A stretch of 64,000 nucleotides of DNA, from NCBI RefSeq assembly GCF_001719045.1, contig NZ_CP015423.1, positions 186,001-250,000 on the forward strand, read 5' to 3'. This DNA comes from Paenibacillus polymyxa. Its GTDB lineage: Bacteria > Bacillota > Bacilli > Paenibacillales > Paenibacillaceae. Under the pieces are notes generated by a model that saw only the letters and a list, made by a program, of their open reading frames with translations, was not told the origin of the DNA and ran no database searches. The position numbers and the translations under genes are program-made. Positions 38,070 to 45,872 of this stretch are shown here, piece after piece (within the stretch, counting starts at the first letter, position 1; each line of letters starts with the position of its first letter).

Positions 38070-38097
38070 TTACGAATTTATCCTTGTGTGAATAAAA

Positions 38098-38142
38098 AAA
38101 CTCCCTCTGCTCTGTAACAATCGAGCGAAGGGAGTTTTTTTT
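38098..38142 (+). terminator. terminator between mtnD and the convergent HAD gene
   Basis: ACTCCCT...GCTC pairs with GAGC..AGGGAGT, then eight T; the A-run on the 5' side makes it usable from both strands. Confidence 0.85.
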
Positions 38143-38170
38143 ATACTCGTTTCTAAAGACTCTGGATTTC

Positions 38171-38965
38171 TTACTTTAACGATTGAATAATTCCGCCCAA
38201 TTCAGACAGATGCTTGATTTCGAACTTCGGCTTGATCTCTGTGGTATTGGTTTTAGCGTTCCGGTTCACCCACACCGAGTGTACACCTGCTGCCAACGCT
38301 CCTTGAATATCAGTCGTCAGCTTATCTCCTACCATTAAAGCATGTTCAGGCTCAATACCAAGAAGCCCCAAAGCATGCTGGAATATAGACGGATCAGGCT
38401 TGCCTCGACCAAATGAACCTGAAATGACAACATGATCAAAAAAAGGAGCTAATTGAGGAACTCCATCCAGTTTCTCCTGTTGTAGATCAGGGGAGCCATT
38501 TGTCAGCAATAACAGTTTGTAATGTCCCTTCAATTGTTCTAGAATCTCAAACGTTTCTTCATATACATGTGGACGCGCGCGTCTTTCCGAAGCAAATTGG
38601 GTAGCCAGCTTTTCCGCCAACTTCTCATTATCTATCCCTAGTTGCTGGAGTCCTCTGCGCCATGATTCCTTTCGATAAACAGGGGCCAACTGTTCCAATT
38701 GGCGGAATTCAGGTTGCTCACCTGCTGTAAAATTCGCCCACAATCCTTCAAACGGGTTAATGCCGATCATTTGAGTAAAACTAAAGGTTTCATAGGATTC
38801 ATACAAAGCGCGTGCTTCCTTACGTACCGCTTCCTCCAGAGTTTTCGAATCAACGCCTGCTTCACGGGAGCCTGTTTGGCATGCTGCATCAAATGCCTCT
38901 TCTACACTACGTTCATCCCATAAAAGGGTATCATCAAGATCAAACATTACCGCCTGAATCGTCAT
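38171..38965 (-). CDS. HAD superfamily hydrolase (YjjG-like)
   Basis: Motif I MFDLDDTLLWD, motif II LLLTNGSP, motif III Lys in GRGKPDPSIF and motif IV MVGDKLTTDIQGA, with a helical cap between motifs I and II. Members often act on nucleotide monophosphates. 264 aa from ATG 38963-38965, which has an AAAGAGAG site; a GTG eight codons upstream is less well placed. Confidence 0.88.
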   Translation of the reverse strand: MTIQAVMFDLDDTLLWDERSVEEAFDAACQTGSREAGVDSKTLEEAVRKEARALYESYETFSFTQMIGINPFEGLWANFTAGEQPEFRQLEQLAPVYRKESWRRGLQQLGIDNEKLAEKLATQFASERRARPHVYEETFEILEQLKGHYKLLLLTNGSPDLQQEKLDGVPQLAPFFDHVVISGSFGRGKPDPSIFQHALGLLGIEPEHALMVGDKLTTDIQGALAAGVHSVWVNRNAKTNTTEIKPKFEIKHLSELGGIIQSLK

Positions 38966-39052
38966 CTGAATTATCCACTCTCTTTCCACAGTATATGTAC
39001 ACCTATTTGCTCGGTTAAGTATTTGAATCGTTATGTGTGCCCATATTAAGCA

Positions 39053-39094
39053 AGCGGCCGCAGCATGTTATATGAAATAACATCATACGGCCTT
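39053..39094. other. long imperfect hairpin
   Basis: GGCCGCAGCATGTTAT pairs imperfectly with ATAACATCATACGGCC. T-runs are weak on both sides; possibly a weak terminator of the gene at 39121. Confidence 0.4.
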
Positions 39095-39120
39095 TGTTAA
39101 AGAGCTACAGGCTAAATCAG

Positions 39121-39630
39121 TTATTTCTTGTCCACCTGTATCTGATTGGATAGCGCAAACTTCTCAAGTCGCTCTGCAATGGCATCCGTGTCATAGCGAC
39201 CTAATGATTTTGTGAAAATGAAATTACCGCCCTTACCTTTTCTTTCAACGGTTACGTAACCCTTTTCAATCTTGATGGCTTTCATGTCCCCAGCCGTCAT
39301 TGGACGTTCTCTACCACCTTTCAGCATATAGAGAGTATCCTTTCCCACTTTCAGATAAGGACGACGGATGAAAAAGATAACAGCCAGCATCAAGTACAGG
39401 CCGAATACAAGCCAATCCATCCCTCGCATGCCAGTCTTAGTCAAAAAGTAACTCATAAGCATGTACAATACAGAAAGACCAGCCAGCATAATTGGCACAG
39501 TAATGTTACGGCCACGGAAAATATCCATTGCAGAACCTGCGCCGTTAATGGTTTGAATGCCTTGCTTTTTGCGCGATTTATTTAAATGCGCAGTGTTTTT
39601 GCGTACTTTTCTTTCAAATGATCGGGCCAT
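39121..39630 (-). CDS. conserved-type membrane protein, function unknown
   Basis: A basic amino-terminal tail of about 40 residues (ERKVRKNTAHLNKSRKKQG) is followed by two membrane helices (ITVPIMLAGLSVLYMLMSYFL and WLVFGLYLMLAVIFFI) and a cytoplasmic C-terminal domain of about 75 residues that looks PH-like. No family name can be given with confidence. Monocistronic. The basic tail could bind nucleic acid or membrane phosphate. Confidence 0.7.
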   Translation of the reverse strand: MARSFERKVRKNTAHLNKSRKKQGIQTINGAGSAMDIFRGRNITVPIMLAGLSVLYMLMSYFLTKTGMRGMDWLVFGLYLMLAVIFFIRRPYLKVGKDTLYMLKGGRERPMTAGDMKAIKIEKGYVTVERKGKGGNFIFTKSLGRYDTDAIAERLEKFALSNQIQVDKK

Positions 39631-39750
39631 CTCTCAATTCCTTCCCAGATATATTACAATAAAACAATTGCCTCAAAGCTGATCTATATAGATACCGAGA
39701 ACGGTACCTAAAACAAAAGGCAAATTGCAGGCTTGGGCGCTTTAACAACA

Positions 39751-39957
39751 TTAATGCTTCAGCCCGTCATTTCCCTTCGATGTATCATCGTCCACAAATT
39801 CAATTGTTTCAAGCTGCTGCCGAAAATTACGGCGAATGTTACCTAAATAAATTTCCCGAAGATTGGCGCGCTCTATGGCTTCCTCTTCCGTCAATCCCTC
39901 AGATTTTGCTTTACGCGCTAATTCATTGATGCGCTGTACTAAGCTGTCTATATCCAA
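39751..39957 (-). CDS. DUF896 protein (YnzC-like)
   Basis: 68 aa starting at TTG 39955-39957, seven bases after GGAGGGG; residues RINELARKAKSEGLTEEE and RREYLG-like NLREIYLGNIRRNFRQQLE match DUF896. In Bacillus ynzC lies in the SOS operon with yneA, as it does here downstream of yneA. Function is unknown. A hairpin with a short U-run separates it from yneA, so expression may be partly uncoupled. Confidence 0.88.
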   Translation of the reverse strand: MDIDSLVQRINELARKAKSEGLTEEEAIERANLREIYLGNIRRNFRQQLETIEFVDDDTSKGNDGLKH

Positions 39958-40006
39958 ATTATGTCCCCTCCATAAAAGCAAAGATATAATACACTTTGAC
40001 ATGTAG

Positions 40007-40052
40007 AAAAGAGCTTGTCAAGGCTCCCGCATTACGCTCCCTGACAAGCTCT
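40007..40052 (-). terminator. hairpin/terminator between yneA and the DUF896 gene
   Basis: AGAGCTTGTCA and TGACAAGCTCT form a perfect outer stem, then TTTTC on the minus strand. Confidence 0.65.
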
Positions 40053-40065
40053 AATTGTCTATAGA

Positions 40066-40437
40066 TCAGAAGTGCGGAAGCTTGAGTATCTGACCTGCCT
40101 GCACTCCCCGGTCCTCCAAACCGTTAATCCGCACAATTCCTTCTATATATACCCGTGTATCCATTCGTTCCGGTTTATGATTTGCGGCAATCTCCCACAA
40201 CGTATCTCCAGGTTGTACGGTCAGTTTAGTCACTTCTCCCTTGGAAACTGAGGGTGCCGCGAAAACCGTAAGTACACCTGCCCCTGCAATCCAAGCAACA
40301 ATCACTAAAATAAGAAGCTTAAGTAAAAGACTATTAGTAATAATTTGCATAAAATGCGCTCTACCCTCTTTTCGGGTCTCCTGCAAATTTTCTGAATTCA
40401 TCGGAAAAATACTTTGATAAGTGCTATATTTCATCAT
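40066..40437 (-). CDS. yneA: YneA-like cell-division suppressor with LysM
   Basis: One membrane helix (LLLKLLILVIVAWIAGAGVL) followed by an extracytoplasmic LysM domain (KLTVQPGDTLWEIAANH ... IEGIVRINGL). In Bacillus YneA halts division during the SOS response. Divergent from lexA, with LexA boxes in the shared promoter region, which supports the call. GGAGG nine bases before ATG 40435-40437 decides the start over the open frame to 40491, which would run through the promoter. Confidence 0.9.
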   Translation of the reverse strand: MMKYSTYQSIFPMNSENLQETRKEGRAHFMQIITNSLLLKLLILVIVAWIAGAGVLTVFAAPSVSKGEVTKLTVQPGDTLWEIAANHKPERMDTRVYIEGIVRINGLEDRGVQAGQILKLPHF

Positions 40438-40450
40438 TGGCTGCGACCTC

Positions 40451-40464
40451 CAAACGTTTGTTCT
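40451..40464. promoter_or_regulatory. weak LexA-like box over the yneA ribosome site
   Basis: CAAACGTTTGTTCT has two mismatches to the Bacillus box CGAACRNRYGTTYG. Confidence 0.35.
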
Positions 40465-40475
40465 TATGTTTTCAC

Positions 40476-40504
40476 AATATAACACGAACATTTGTTTTGT
40501 TCAA
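40476..40504 (-). promoter_or_regulatory. yneA promoter with LexA box in the spacer
   Basis: TTGAAC (40499-40504) and TATATT (40476-40481) flank a 17-base spacer that contains CGAACATTTGTTTT (40485-40498), a near-consensus LexA site. Confidence 0.8.
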
Positions 40505-40512
40505 TAGAAAAG

Positions 40513-40526
40513 AGAACAAAAGTTCG
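40513..40526. promoter_or_regulatory. LexA box
   Basis: AGAACAAAAGTTCG has one mismatch to the consensus, midway between the yneA and lexA promoters. Confidence 0.7.
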
Positions 40527-40548
40527 CGATTATTTTTAGGGATTATTT

Positions 40549-40588
40549 AGAACTTATGTTTGTACGAACGGAGGTTCTATGCTATAAT
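40549..40588 (+). promoter_or_regulatory. lexA promoter with overlapping LexA boxes
   Basis: TTGTAC (40560-40565) and TATAAT (40583-40588) have a 17-base spacer. AGAACTTATGTTTG (40549-40562) overlaps the -35 box and CGAACGGAGGTTCT (40565-40578) fills the spacer, consistent with autorepression. Confidence 0.8.
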
Positions 40589-40622
40589 TTTCCCAAACGT
40601 TACTAAATGGGGTTGATACGGT

Positions 40623-41249
40623 ATGTCTAAGATTTCGAGCCGCCAGCAGGCCATTCTTGAATTTATCCGCAATGAAGTGCGTCTAAAGGGATACCCCCCT
40701 TCTGTACGCGAAATAGGCGAGGCTGTCGGATTGGCCTCCAGTTCTACGGTTCACGGTCATTTGGATCGTTTAGAGAAAAAAGGACTCATTCGACGCGATC
40801 CTACAAAACCACGGGCTATTGAGTTACTCGGTCAAGACGAATCGGATAACAGCAACTTGATTAATTACTCCATTAGTCGTGTCCCCGTCGTCGGCAAAGT
40901 AACTGCTGGCCTTCCTATTACGGCGACAGAAAATATTGAAGATTACTTTCCTCTTCCCCAACACTTTGTTGGTGAGGATAAAATATTCATGTTATCTGTT
41001 GTAGGCGAAAGCATGATTGAGGCTGGGATTGCTAACGGAGACTATGTAATCGTACGTCAGCAGCAGACCGCTGATAATGGCGATATTGTTGTAGCTATGA
41101 CAGATGAAGACGAAGCTACAGTTAAAACCTTCTACAAAGAAAAAGATCATATCCGGCTTCAACCTGAAAACCCAGCCTTTGAACCGCTTCGCCTGACACA
41201 CGTCAGCATTTTGGGCAAGGTTGTAGGACTCTTCCGGGACTTCCACTGA
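40623..41249 (+). CDS. lexA: SOS repressor LexA
   Basis: Winged HTH at residues 1-65 ([20 protein letters not shown], then [16 protein letters not shown]). The self-cleavage site is Ala-Gly in KVTAGLPI; the catalytic Ser is in VGESMIEAG and the Lys in [10 protein letters not shown]. 208 aa. RecA-stimulated autocleavage relieves repression of SOS genes; boxes at its own promoter, at yneA and at the YolD-like gene (52264-52277) are the visible targets here. Confidence 0.97.
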   Translation: MSKISSRQQAILEFIRNEVRLKGYPPSVREIGEAVGLASSSTVHGHLDRLEKKGLIRRDPTKPRAIELLGQDESDNSNLINYSISRVPVVGKVTAGLPITATENIEDYFPLPQHFVGEDKIFMLSVVGESMIEAGIANGDYVIVRQQQTADNGDIVVAMTDEDEATVKTFYKEKDHIRLQPENPAFEPLRLTHVSILGKVVGLFRDFH

Positions 41250-41287
41250 TTTCTCGTTCTTTCTTCCCCGTTATTCTAACCACTAAT

Positions 41288-41322
41288 ACAAAACCGGCTG
41301 CCTAGGGCAAGCCGGTTTTGTA
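41288..41322 (+). terminator. terminator after lexA
   Basis: ACAAAACCGGCT and AGCCGGTTTTGT form a 12-base stem with a nine-base loop. Confidence 0.75.
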
Positions 41323-41524
41323 TTGTTATTATGTATCTCACAACTATTTTTTTCATTTCAGCAACCTATTCCTATTGTTTCTACTATAAAATCAGCCTCC
41401 TCATCTCAAATAATCACCGATTGATCTTGAGCAGCTATACTGTTATGGGCAAAACTAATAGATCTTTCTTTGTTTTAGATAAATATGGTATATTAATTAC
41501 TCATAGCTCTGTAGGAGGAATTAA

Positions 41525-41827
41525 ATGAAAAAAATTATAATTTCAGCGTTTGTTGTGATATTTATCGCCATAAGCTGTGTAGTACCAACAATAGATCATT
41601 TGTATGCAGAAGAGAAATCACACATAACAACCTACGATCGTATTCAGTACATACAAATACTTATCCATTTCAGGTATTTAGAAAAGCAACTCGAAGCTGT
41701 AATTTCCGAAAGAAACAATTACCCAGAAGACAGCCAAGAATATAAACTGCTCTCTGAACAACTGAATCATATTCTTGCTCAAGAGGCGTACTACGAGAAA
41801 AAACTTAACACTCTTAATAGTAAATAA
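41525..41827 (+). CDS. small secreted protein with helical C-terminal part, unknown
   Basis: Signal peptide MKKIIISAFVVIFIAISCVV with a likely cleavage near HLYA-EE. The rest (about 70 residues) is charged and probably a helical hairpin (IHFRYLEKQLEAVISERNN, then LLSEQLNHILAQEAYY). GGAGGAATTAA precedes the ATG. It is the first gene of the accessory stretch beyond lexA. Confidence 0.7.
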   Translation: MKKIIISAFVVIFIAISCVVPTIDHLYAEEKSHITTYDRIQYIQILIHFRYLEKQLEAVISERNNYPEDSQEYKLLSEQLNHILAQEAYYEKKLNTLNSK

Positions 41828-41867
41828 TTTTATACTAAACTGCATATTATTTATCTACACTATTAGA

Positions 41868-41944
41868 CTCATGCCGAGCTGCCTGTAACATTCTCCTGCA
41901 ACGTAAAGTTGAAATGGCGAAGACAGCTTCGCATGAGTTTTTTG
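41868..41944 (+). terminator. long-stem terminator
   Basis: ACTCATGC-C-GAGCTG pairs with CAGCTTCGCATGAGT around a loop of about 40 bases and ends in TTTTTTG. The large loop may hold further structure. Confidence 0.6.
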
Positions 41945-42002
41945 TTAACCATTAGGAATATAGGTACCAGCTTCTTTTTGCTTTTAATAGATTTATGCTG
42001 AT

Positions 42003-42030
42003 ACATTACTATCACAATTGACATAGTATA
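42003..42030 (+). promoter_or_regulatory. sigma-K-like promoter of the two small basic genes
   Basis: ACA at 42003-42005 and CATAGTATA at 42022-42030 with a 16-base gap match the mother-cell sigma-K pattern (AC, 16-17, CATANNNTA), 30 bases before the first start codon. Confidence 0.5.
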
Positions 42031-42059
42031 TAGCAGACCTAAGCAAAGGAGATATGCAG

Positions 42060-42224
42060 ATGATCAGAAATAGAGTTAAAACGTATAAGCATCGCATCGG
42101 GAAAAACAGATATCTGGTCGTTAAAGTCTTTCAAGCCGCAGCTGCTAAAACAGGAAGCGGAAATGCACTAGCAACCAATGCCTTGAATATCAAAATTTCC
42201 AAGCGTAAGCATAAACACCACTAA
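42060..42224 (+). CDS. 54-aa basic protein with GNALA motif
   Basis: Starts MIRNRVKTYKHRIGKNRY and ends ISKRKHKHH, with SGNALATNALN in the middle. AAAGGAGAT precedes the ATG with good spacing. Very rich in Lys, Arg and His. The next gene encodes another basic peptide with the same GNALAxN motif. The sigma-K-like promoter suggests a late sporulation or spore-surface role. No known family recognised. Confidence 0.7.
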   Translation: MIRNRVKTYKHRIGKNRYLVVKVFQAAAAKTGSGNALATNALNIKISKRKHKHH

Positions 42225-42265
42225 GATTCATCCGTACCTTCATTTCCTTGAAGGGAGGTGATCAT

Positions 42266-42406
42266 ATGAGCAGAAGACATTGCAGACGTGATTTGAGAAG
42301 AAGAAGATCAAACATCCGTTCGAATCAAAGAGCCGTTGCGCGTGCAAGAGGTAACGCACTGGCTGTTAATCTGTTTAGCGTGAATGATAGACAACGCAGA
42401 CGTTAA
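42266..42406 (+). CDS. 46-aa arginine-rich protein with GNALA motif
   Basis: Starts MSRRHCRRDLRRRRSN, includes ARGNALAVNLF and ends DRQRRR. GGGAGGTGATCAT is a near-perfect ribosome site. It follows the 54-aa gene by 41 bases and precedes a terminator, so the pair forms a small operon. Arg content is protamine-like, so spore DNA binding or binding to an acidic spore-coat or exosporium layer are possible roles; these are guesses from composition. Confidence 0.7.
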   Translation: MSRRHCRRDLRRRRSNIRSNQRAVARARGNALAVNLFSVNDRQRRR

Positions 42407-42422
42407 TAATCGTTTTCAAGCA

Positions 42423-42454
42423 AAAGCAGGAAGGATTCTTCCTGCTTTTTTTTG
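42423..42454 (+). terminator. terminator of the small basic operon
   Basis: AAAAGCAGGAAG-GATT-CTTCCTGCTTTTTTTT. Confidence 0.88.
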
Positions 42455-42637
42455 TGTTAAACGGTACACCTAACTACTGCTATGAATCGTTGAAGCAAGC
42501 GGACGAGATCGTAGAATATCAGACATAGTTGAACAGTCGCTACAATTTTGCTCTTTTTATAAATCTAACAGACAGGAAATGGTGGCTCTCTTTTAGAATA
42601 GTGTACGTAGAGAAATTAAACCAGGAGGAGACAAGCC

Positions 42638-43177
42638 ATGATAATTAAAATGTCACTTTCGAATATGGGAGATTTTAAGAAGTCAAATGAGAATAACGGC
42701 TTTATTGTGTCAGGGAGGATTATACCTAAATACGAGAACGATAATTGGACATATATAGAAGAAAGTTTCCCCGAACCATATTTTAAACAGTATGAGGATG
42801 ATGACGTTGACATCAGTTATATTGATGAACAAGGAAAATCTATTTTTTTATATTATGATGAGAACGACTGTGTTGGGCAAATTAAACTTTGTACTAATTG
42901 GAATGGCTATGCTCTAATTGAGGATATTGCCGTCGCTAAAGACTGGAGACACAAGGGAATCGGAGCAGCCTTATTGAGTAAAGCAACCGAGTGGGCTAAG
43001 CAGAATAACCTTGTTGGTCTTATGCTTGAAACACAGGATGTGAATGTTTTAGCTTGTCGATTCTATGCTAAAAATAACTTTGTAATCGGCGGAGTTGATA
43101 CTATGCTATATTCTAACTTTTCCACAGCCCATGAAAAAGCGATTTTTTGGTATTATAAGTTTAAGCATTCAAATTAG
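42638..43177 (+). CDS. GNAT acetyltransferase, streptothricin acetyltransferase-like (SatA family)
   Basis: GNAT fold with acetyl-CoA motif DWRHKGIGAALL. The region LETQDVNVLACRFYAKNNFV and GGVDTMLY, followed by IFWYYKF near the C-terminus, matches the streptothricin N-acetyltransferase family closely. Such enzymes acetylate the beta-lysine of streptothricin; close relatives are common in Bacillus chromosomes. 179 aa, full length. AGGAGGAGACAAGCC precedes the ATG. Single gene in a region of fragments. Confidence 0.82.
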   Translation: MIIKMSLSNMGDFKKSNENNGFIVSGRIIPKYENDNWTYIEESFPEPYFKQYEDDDVDISYIDEQGKSIFLYYDENDCVGQIKLCTNWNGYALIEDIAVAKDWRHKGIGAALLSKATEWAKQNNLVGLMLETQDVNVLACRFYAKNNFVIGGVDTMLYSNFSTAHEKAIFWYYKFKHSN

Positions 43178-43202
43178 CCTAAAATCAAACTGATCAGCAA
43201 AC

Positions 43203-43239
43203 AAAGCTCTGCCAACCAATTAAGGTTAGCAGAGCTTTT
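43203..43239. repeat. repeated terminator hairpin, copy 1
   Basis: AAAGCTCTGCC-AACC-AATTAA-GGTTAGCAGAGCTTTT. The same hairpin with small changes recurs at 44871 and 56238, always next to the C-terminal coding end TFEVSEYSK or its remnant. Confidence 0.85.
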
Positions 43240-43242
43240 GAT

Positions 43243-43315
43243 TTATTTAGAATATCCACTTACTTCAAACGTGAGGATGCGATCATTTTCAGCATGTAAT
43301 CCTTTTCTGCTCTTA
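43243..43315 (-). pseudogene. remnant of the shared C-terminal domain, copy 1
   Basis: The minus strand encodes NDRILTFEVSGYSK and stop, the same end as the intact proteins at 56279 and 58165. Immediately upstream the reading frame is scrambled (KSRKGLHAE versus SSRKDYMLF), so only the tail survives. Confidence 0.75.
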
Positions 43316-43633
43316 TCAGGAATCTGAAACTGAACGTCTATATACAATAACAGTTAAAATCCCGCTAATTATAATGACCACTGTAAAAATCAATAACATA
43401 TTGCTATATAAATAAGCAGATGGAAAATTAATGATTGGTATAAATTTTTGATGAATAAAACGTATTGATAATAAGCCTCCTACAACTGAAATCCCTGTTC
43501 CTTCTGATAAAAAGCTTATAAAATTAAGCAAGCTCATTCCTGCACCAGCTTCTTCTTGTCTTAAACTACTTGAAACAATAGTGGATATTTGTTTTAAATA
43601 TAAGAAACAAACCACTCCAGAAATAAGATACAT
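43316..43633 (-). pseudogene. C-terminal fragment of an MFS transporter
   Basis: About 105 residues with three hydrophobic helices and the MFS-like [21 protein letters not shown] real MFS protein is about 400 aa; the first three quarters are missing. The fragment is fused, after ATGTCTTGA, to a decayed copy of the promoter and ribosome site of the YolD-like gene found at 52.2 kb. Confidence 0.7.
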
Positions 43634-43957
43634 TCAAGACATGAGTGCAGCCTCCTGATATGTTATGCGCAAATTATATTCCGAGTACAAAAAATAAGCT
43701 CCATATCATTGGAGGTTTAATACAGCGCGTATTTCCATACGAGAAAATGTAATGATCTTTGGGGCACCATTCCAGCCCTCTATGATTACAATATAGAGCG
43801 TATATCGCTCTTGTTGTCCCCCTCTTCCAAAGCCAGCAGACGCGCCTTTATGTCCACTACACTGCTACCTGTTTTCAACTCCAGTTCCTTCATGTTGGGC
43901 CCACGTCATTGGTCAGTAGTATAACTGTAGAGTATTGGTAGTAGCGTTTTGATATCG

Positions 43958-43987
43958 GGTAACAAAGCGCTCAACTTCTTTGTTACC
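43958..43987. repeat. perfect inverted repeat, operator or terminator-like
   Basis: GGTAACAAAG (43958-43967) and CTTTGTTACC (43978-43987) with a ten-base centre. The right arm overlaps a possible -35 box TTGTTA. The half-site shares GGTAACAAA with the inverted repeat at the agr promoter (51793-51825). Confidence 0.5.
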
Positions 43988-44046
43988 TGTCGTTTTCCGT
44001 ATACTATACAGATCAGAACAATGAACGATAAAAGAGGATACAACTA

Positions 44047-44169
44047 TTGCGCAACAATAGCGGATTAGACGGTTGCCAAAGCGACACTGAACTTTTGCAG
44101 AAGTTTACGATGGTGTACGTGAAGCCATGGAAAGAATATGGGGGCGATATTCCTGAGCCAGTAGGATAA
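44047..44169 (+). CDS. possible 40-aa small protein, TTG start
   Basis: AGAGGA lies eight bases before TTG 44047-44049; the product starts MRNNSGLDGCQSDTELLQKF and ends GGDIPEPVG. No family recognised, and it lies in a scar region, so it could be a remnant of a longer gene. Confidence 0.25.
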   Translation: MRNNSGLDGCQSDTELLQKFTMVYVKPWKEYGGDIPEPVG

Positions 44170-44522
44170 GACAAGAACTAGCAGTAAACTTAATGTGTGT
44201 ATTCATAAAAGCCTGTGTCGTCCAATGTCAAAAAGGGCTGCCGCAAATGTTTCCTTGAACCAGCATTGTCTTTAAAAACTTGAGCAAATGAGAAATTTAC
44301 AATGAAATCCGGAGTTCACAACTCCGTTAACCCAGTCTAAACAGACGTATCTCAGCTAGTACCAGCCTCAAACAGCAGGTCATTCACCAGATTGATGCCA
44401 AGATGCCAAAGGCTGAGGATAGCTGCCACTTCCGTAAAACAGTTTCCAATTAAGCGTACAATCGCAGCACGTTAGATACATTTAAACTAATCAGGAAATT
44501 ATCCAAGTAGGGGGAAATAACC

Positions 44523-44855
44523 ATGGCATTTGAAGGTTATAGAGAAGACAAACGAGGACATTGGTTTGACTGGCCATTTCCCTTGTCGGTATCAATACTG
44601 TATGTAGATGCGGATGTAGACGTAGATGTAGATGAAACAGAAACGAAATGGTACCTCATTGTCGAAGAAGAAAAACATTTGATCCGAATTAGGGATGAAA
44701 AGCAAATTGAACTGCTTAATCACTGCATGTATGGAATCTTGTTAAATGACGAGAAGATCAACTGGATTATTGATAAAAATGGCGGTAGATTTACCTATCA
44801 CGACAGTGTGCAAGATTTCATCAAATTCCAGAAAGAATACCTGGATATATTCTAA
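44523..44855 (+). CDS. hypothetical acidic protein
   Basis: 110 aa, acidic, no membrane segment. A short repeat of GATGTA-type codons encodes DADVDVDVDE around residue 30. Trp and Tyr-rich throughout (GHWFDWPFPL, KWYLIVEEE), a composition common among immunity-like small proteins of Firmicutes islands, but no family is recognised. A GGGGGAAATAACC site precedes the ATG. Followed by the repeated hairpin, copy 2. Confidence 0.6.
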   Translation: MAFEGYREDKRGHWFDWPFPLSVSILYVDADVDVDVDETETKWYLIVEEEKHLIRIRDEKQIELLNHCMYGILLNDEKINWIIDKNGGRFTYHDSVQDFIKFQKEYLDIF

Positions 44856-44870
44856 AAGCCGTGAACAGTT

Positions 44871-44908
44871 AAAAGCTCTGCAGACCAATTAAGGTAACAG
44901 AGCTTTTC
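44871..44908. repeat. repeated terminator hairpin, copy 2
   Basis: AAAAGCTCTGCAGACCAATTAAGGTAACAGAGCTTTT, the same element as at 43203 and 56238 with small losses in the inner stem. Read here in spaced halves: AAAAGCTCTG and CAGAGCTTTT. Confidence 0.8.
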
Positions 44909-44911
44909 GAT

Positions 44912-44950
44912 TTATTTAAAGTATTCACTTACTTCAAACGTTAAGGATTT
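44912..44950 (-). pseudogene. remnant of the shared C-terminal domain, copy 2
   Basis: The minus strand encodes SLTFEVSEYFK and stop, only about 13 codons of the tail of the 56279/58165-type proteins. It directly follows the stop of the next pseudogene upstream. Confidence 0.7.
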
Positions 44951-44951
44951 T

Positions 44952-45398
44952 TTAATATTTAATTATAGCTGATCCTGCTTTAGTCCACTCTTTTGATTCT
45001 AATTGAATCCATCCATATACTTTTGAATCGGAGTTGATCTTTTGTTTTATCAGAGAAAGGTTCTCATAACTACTGGAACCTTAAAGACTCCCTGTTTTTG
45101 GGGCAATTTTTACTGATAACGTATTTTCTATACTCGGTGTATTTTCGTCACTTGTCCAGACCAACCGATTATAATAATTAGCATTAAAAGGATTTTCCAA
45201 ACCATTAATTTAAAATTTCACTCTTTTCACTGTAACAGATACATCTGTATATGTCGTGTCATCTTTAAATATTACTGATTGTGATAAAACTATTTCTTGA
45301 TTTGAAAAATTTTTGTAAGTGTCAAGTGTTACAGTTGCTGCATCTGCAGAAGCTGACAACGGAGCAATAACTCCTCTCCTTCTTTTAATCTTCGTCAA
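44952..45398 (-). pseudogene. secreted-type protein interrupted by two in-frame stops
   Basis: One frame carries 62 codons (TTG start, MTKIKRRRGVIAPLSASADA), TAA, then INGLENPFNANYYNRLVW on to TAA, then SSSYENLSLIKQKINSD on to IIKY and TAA at 44952. All three pieces are in the same frame with natural protein composition, so this was a protein of about 148 aa. The hydrophobic part of a signal peptide seems missing. No family recognised. Confidence 0.6.
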
Positions 45399-45450
45399 TA
45401 AACATACAGCTTAATGACTGTCAAAGTTAGGGGAGCTTTGTCTGACATGA

Positions 45451-45478
45451 AAAATACACATTTCATTATGTGTCCTTT
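45451..45478 (-). terminator. terminator after the 64-aa gene
   Basis: The minus strand reads ACACATAATGAAATGTGT then ATTTTTC; the plus strand also ends in CCTTTTT, so it may work both ways. Confidence 0.55.
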
Positions 45479-45485
45479 TTCGTGT

Positions 45486-45680
45486 CTACTCTAAATCTAA
45501 ACTAAAATAGCTTCCGTTTAACTTAATCGACTCAGGAGAAAACTTCTCCTGAGTACCACAATAGTCTATAACCGATATTAAATCCTCTTCCAATGGCTGA
45601 AATACATATACTCTTACCTGGCTTAACGCAGCTGCAAATAATTCGATATTCGACTTTAACATTTTATATGCGTGGTTCAT
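45486..45680 (-). CDS. 64-aa protein, paralogue of the 77-aa protein at 58978
   Basis: Starts MNHAYKMLKSNIELFAAALS after GAGGTGATCAGC; continues QVRVYVFQPLEEDLISVID. The first 60 residues are close to those encoded at 58978-59211, so the two are recent paralogues. No signal peptide, no motif recognised. The longer open frame to 45818 has no ribosome site. Confidence 0.65.
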   Translation of the reverse strand: MNHAYKMLKSNIELFAAALSQVRVYVFQPLEEDLISVIDYCGTQEKFSPESIKLNGSYFSLDLE

Positions 45681-45872
45681 GCTGATCACCTCGAATAAGC
45701 TAGGGCTATTCTGGCTAAATCGCAAAAAAATCCTTCTATAAATATTCATACCATTCCGTGATTCATTAAAAATAAGAATATTCGACACATAAATATGAAA
45801 TACAACAAACAAAGACAAGGAAATAGCTGTTTACTTTGCAGGGGCACTTCATGTTTGCGGATGCTTCTTAAT

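Larger units (their letters stand above)
43634..44522. other. gene-poor scar region
   Basis: No convincing full gene. It holds the decayed YolD-type promoter (43640-43690, cctcctgata ... ttatattccgagtac), a 35-codon tail on the minus strand (MKELELKTGSSVVDIKARL, 43799-43906), a perfect inverted repeat GGTAACAAAG/CTTTGTTACC at 43958-43987, a possible plus-strand promoter just after it (TTGTTA-16-TACTAT), and a possible 40-codon frame at 44047-44169. It looks like the debris of one or more mobile elements. Confidence 0.6.

Noticed and set aside
41331..41528. 65-codon plus-strand frame after lexA
   Set aside because: Begins in the lexA terminator region without a ribosome site; probably the leader of the gene at 41525.
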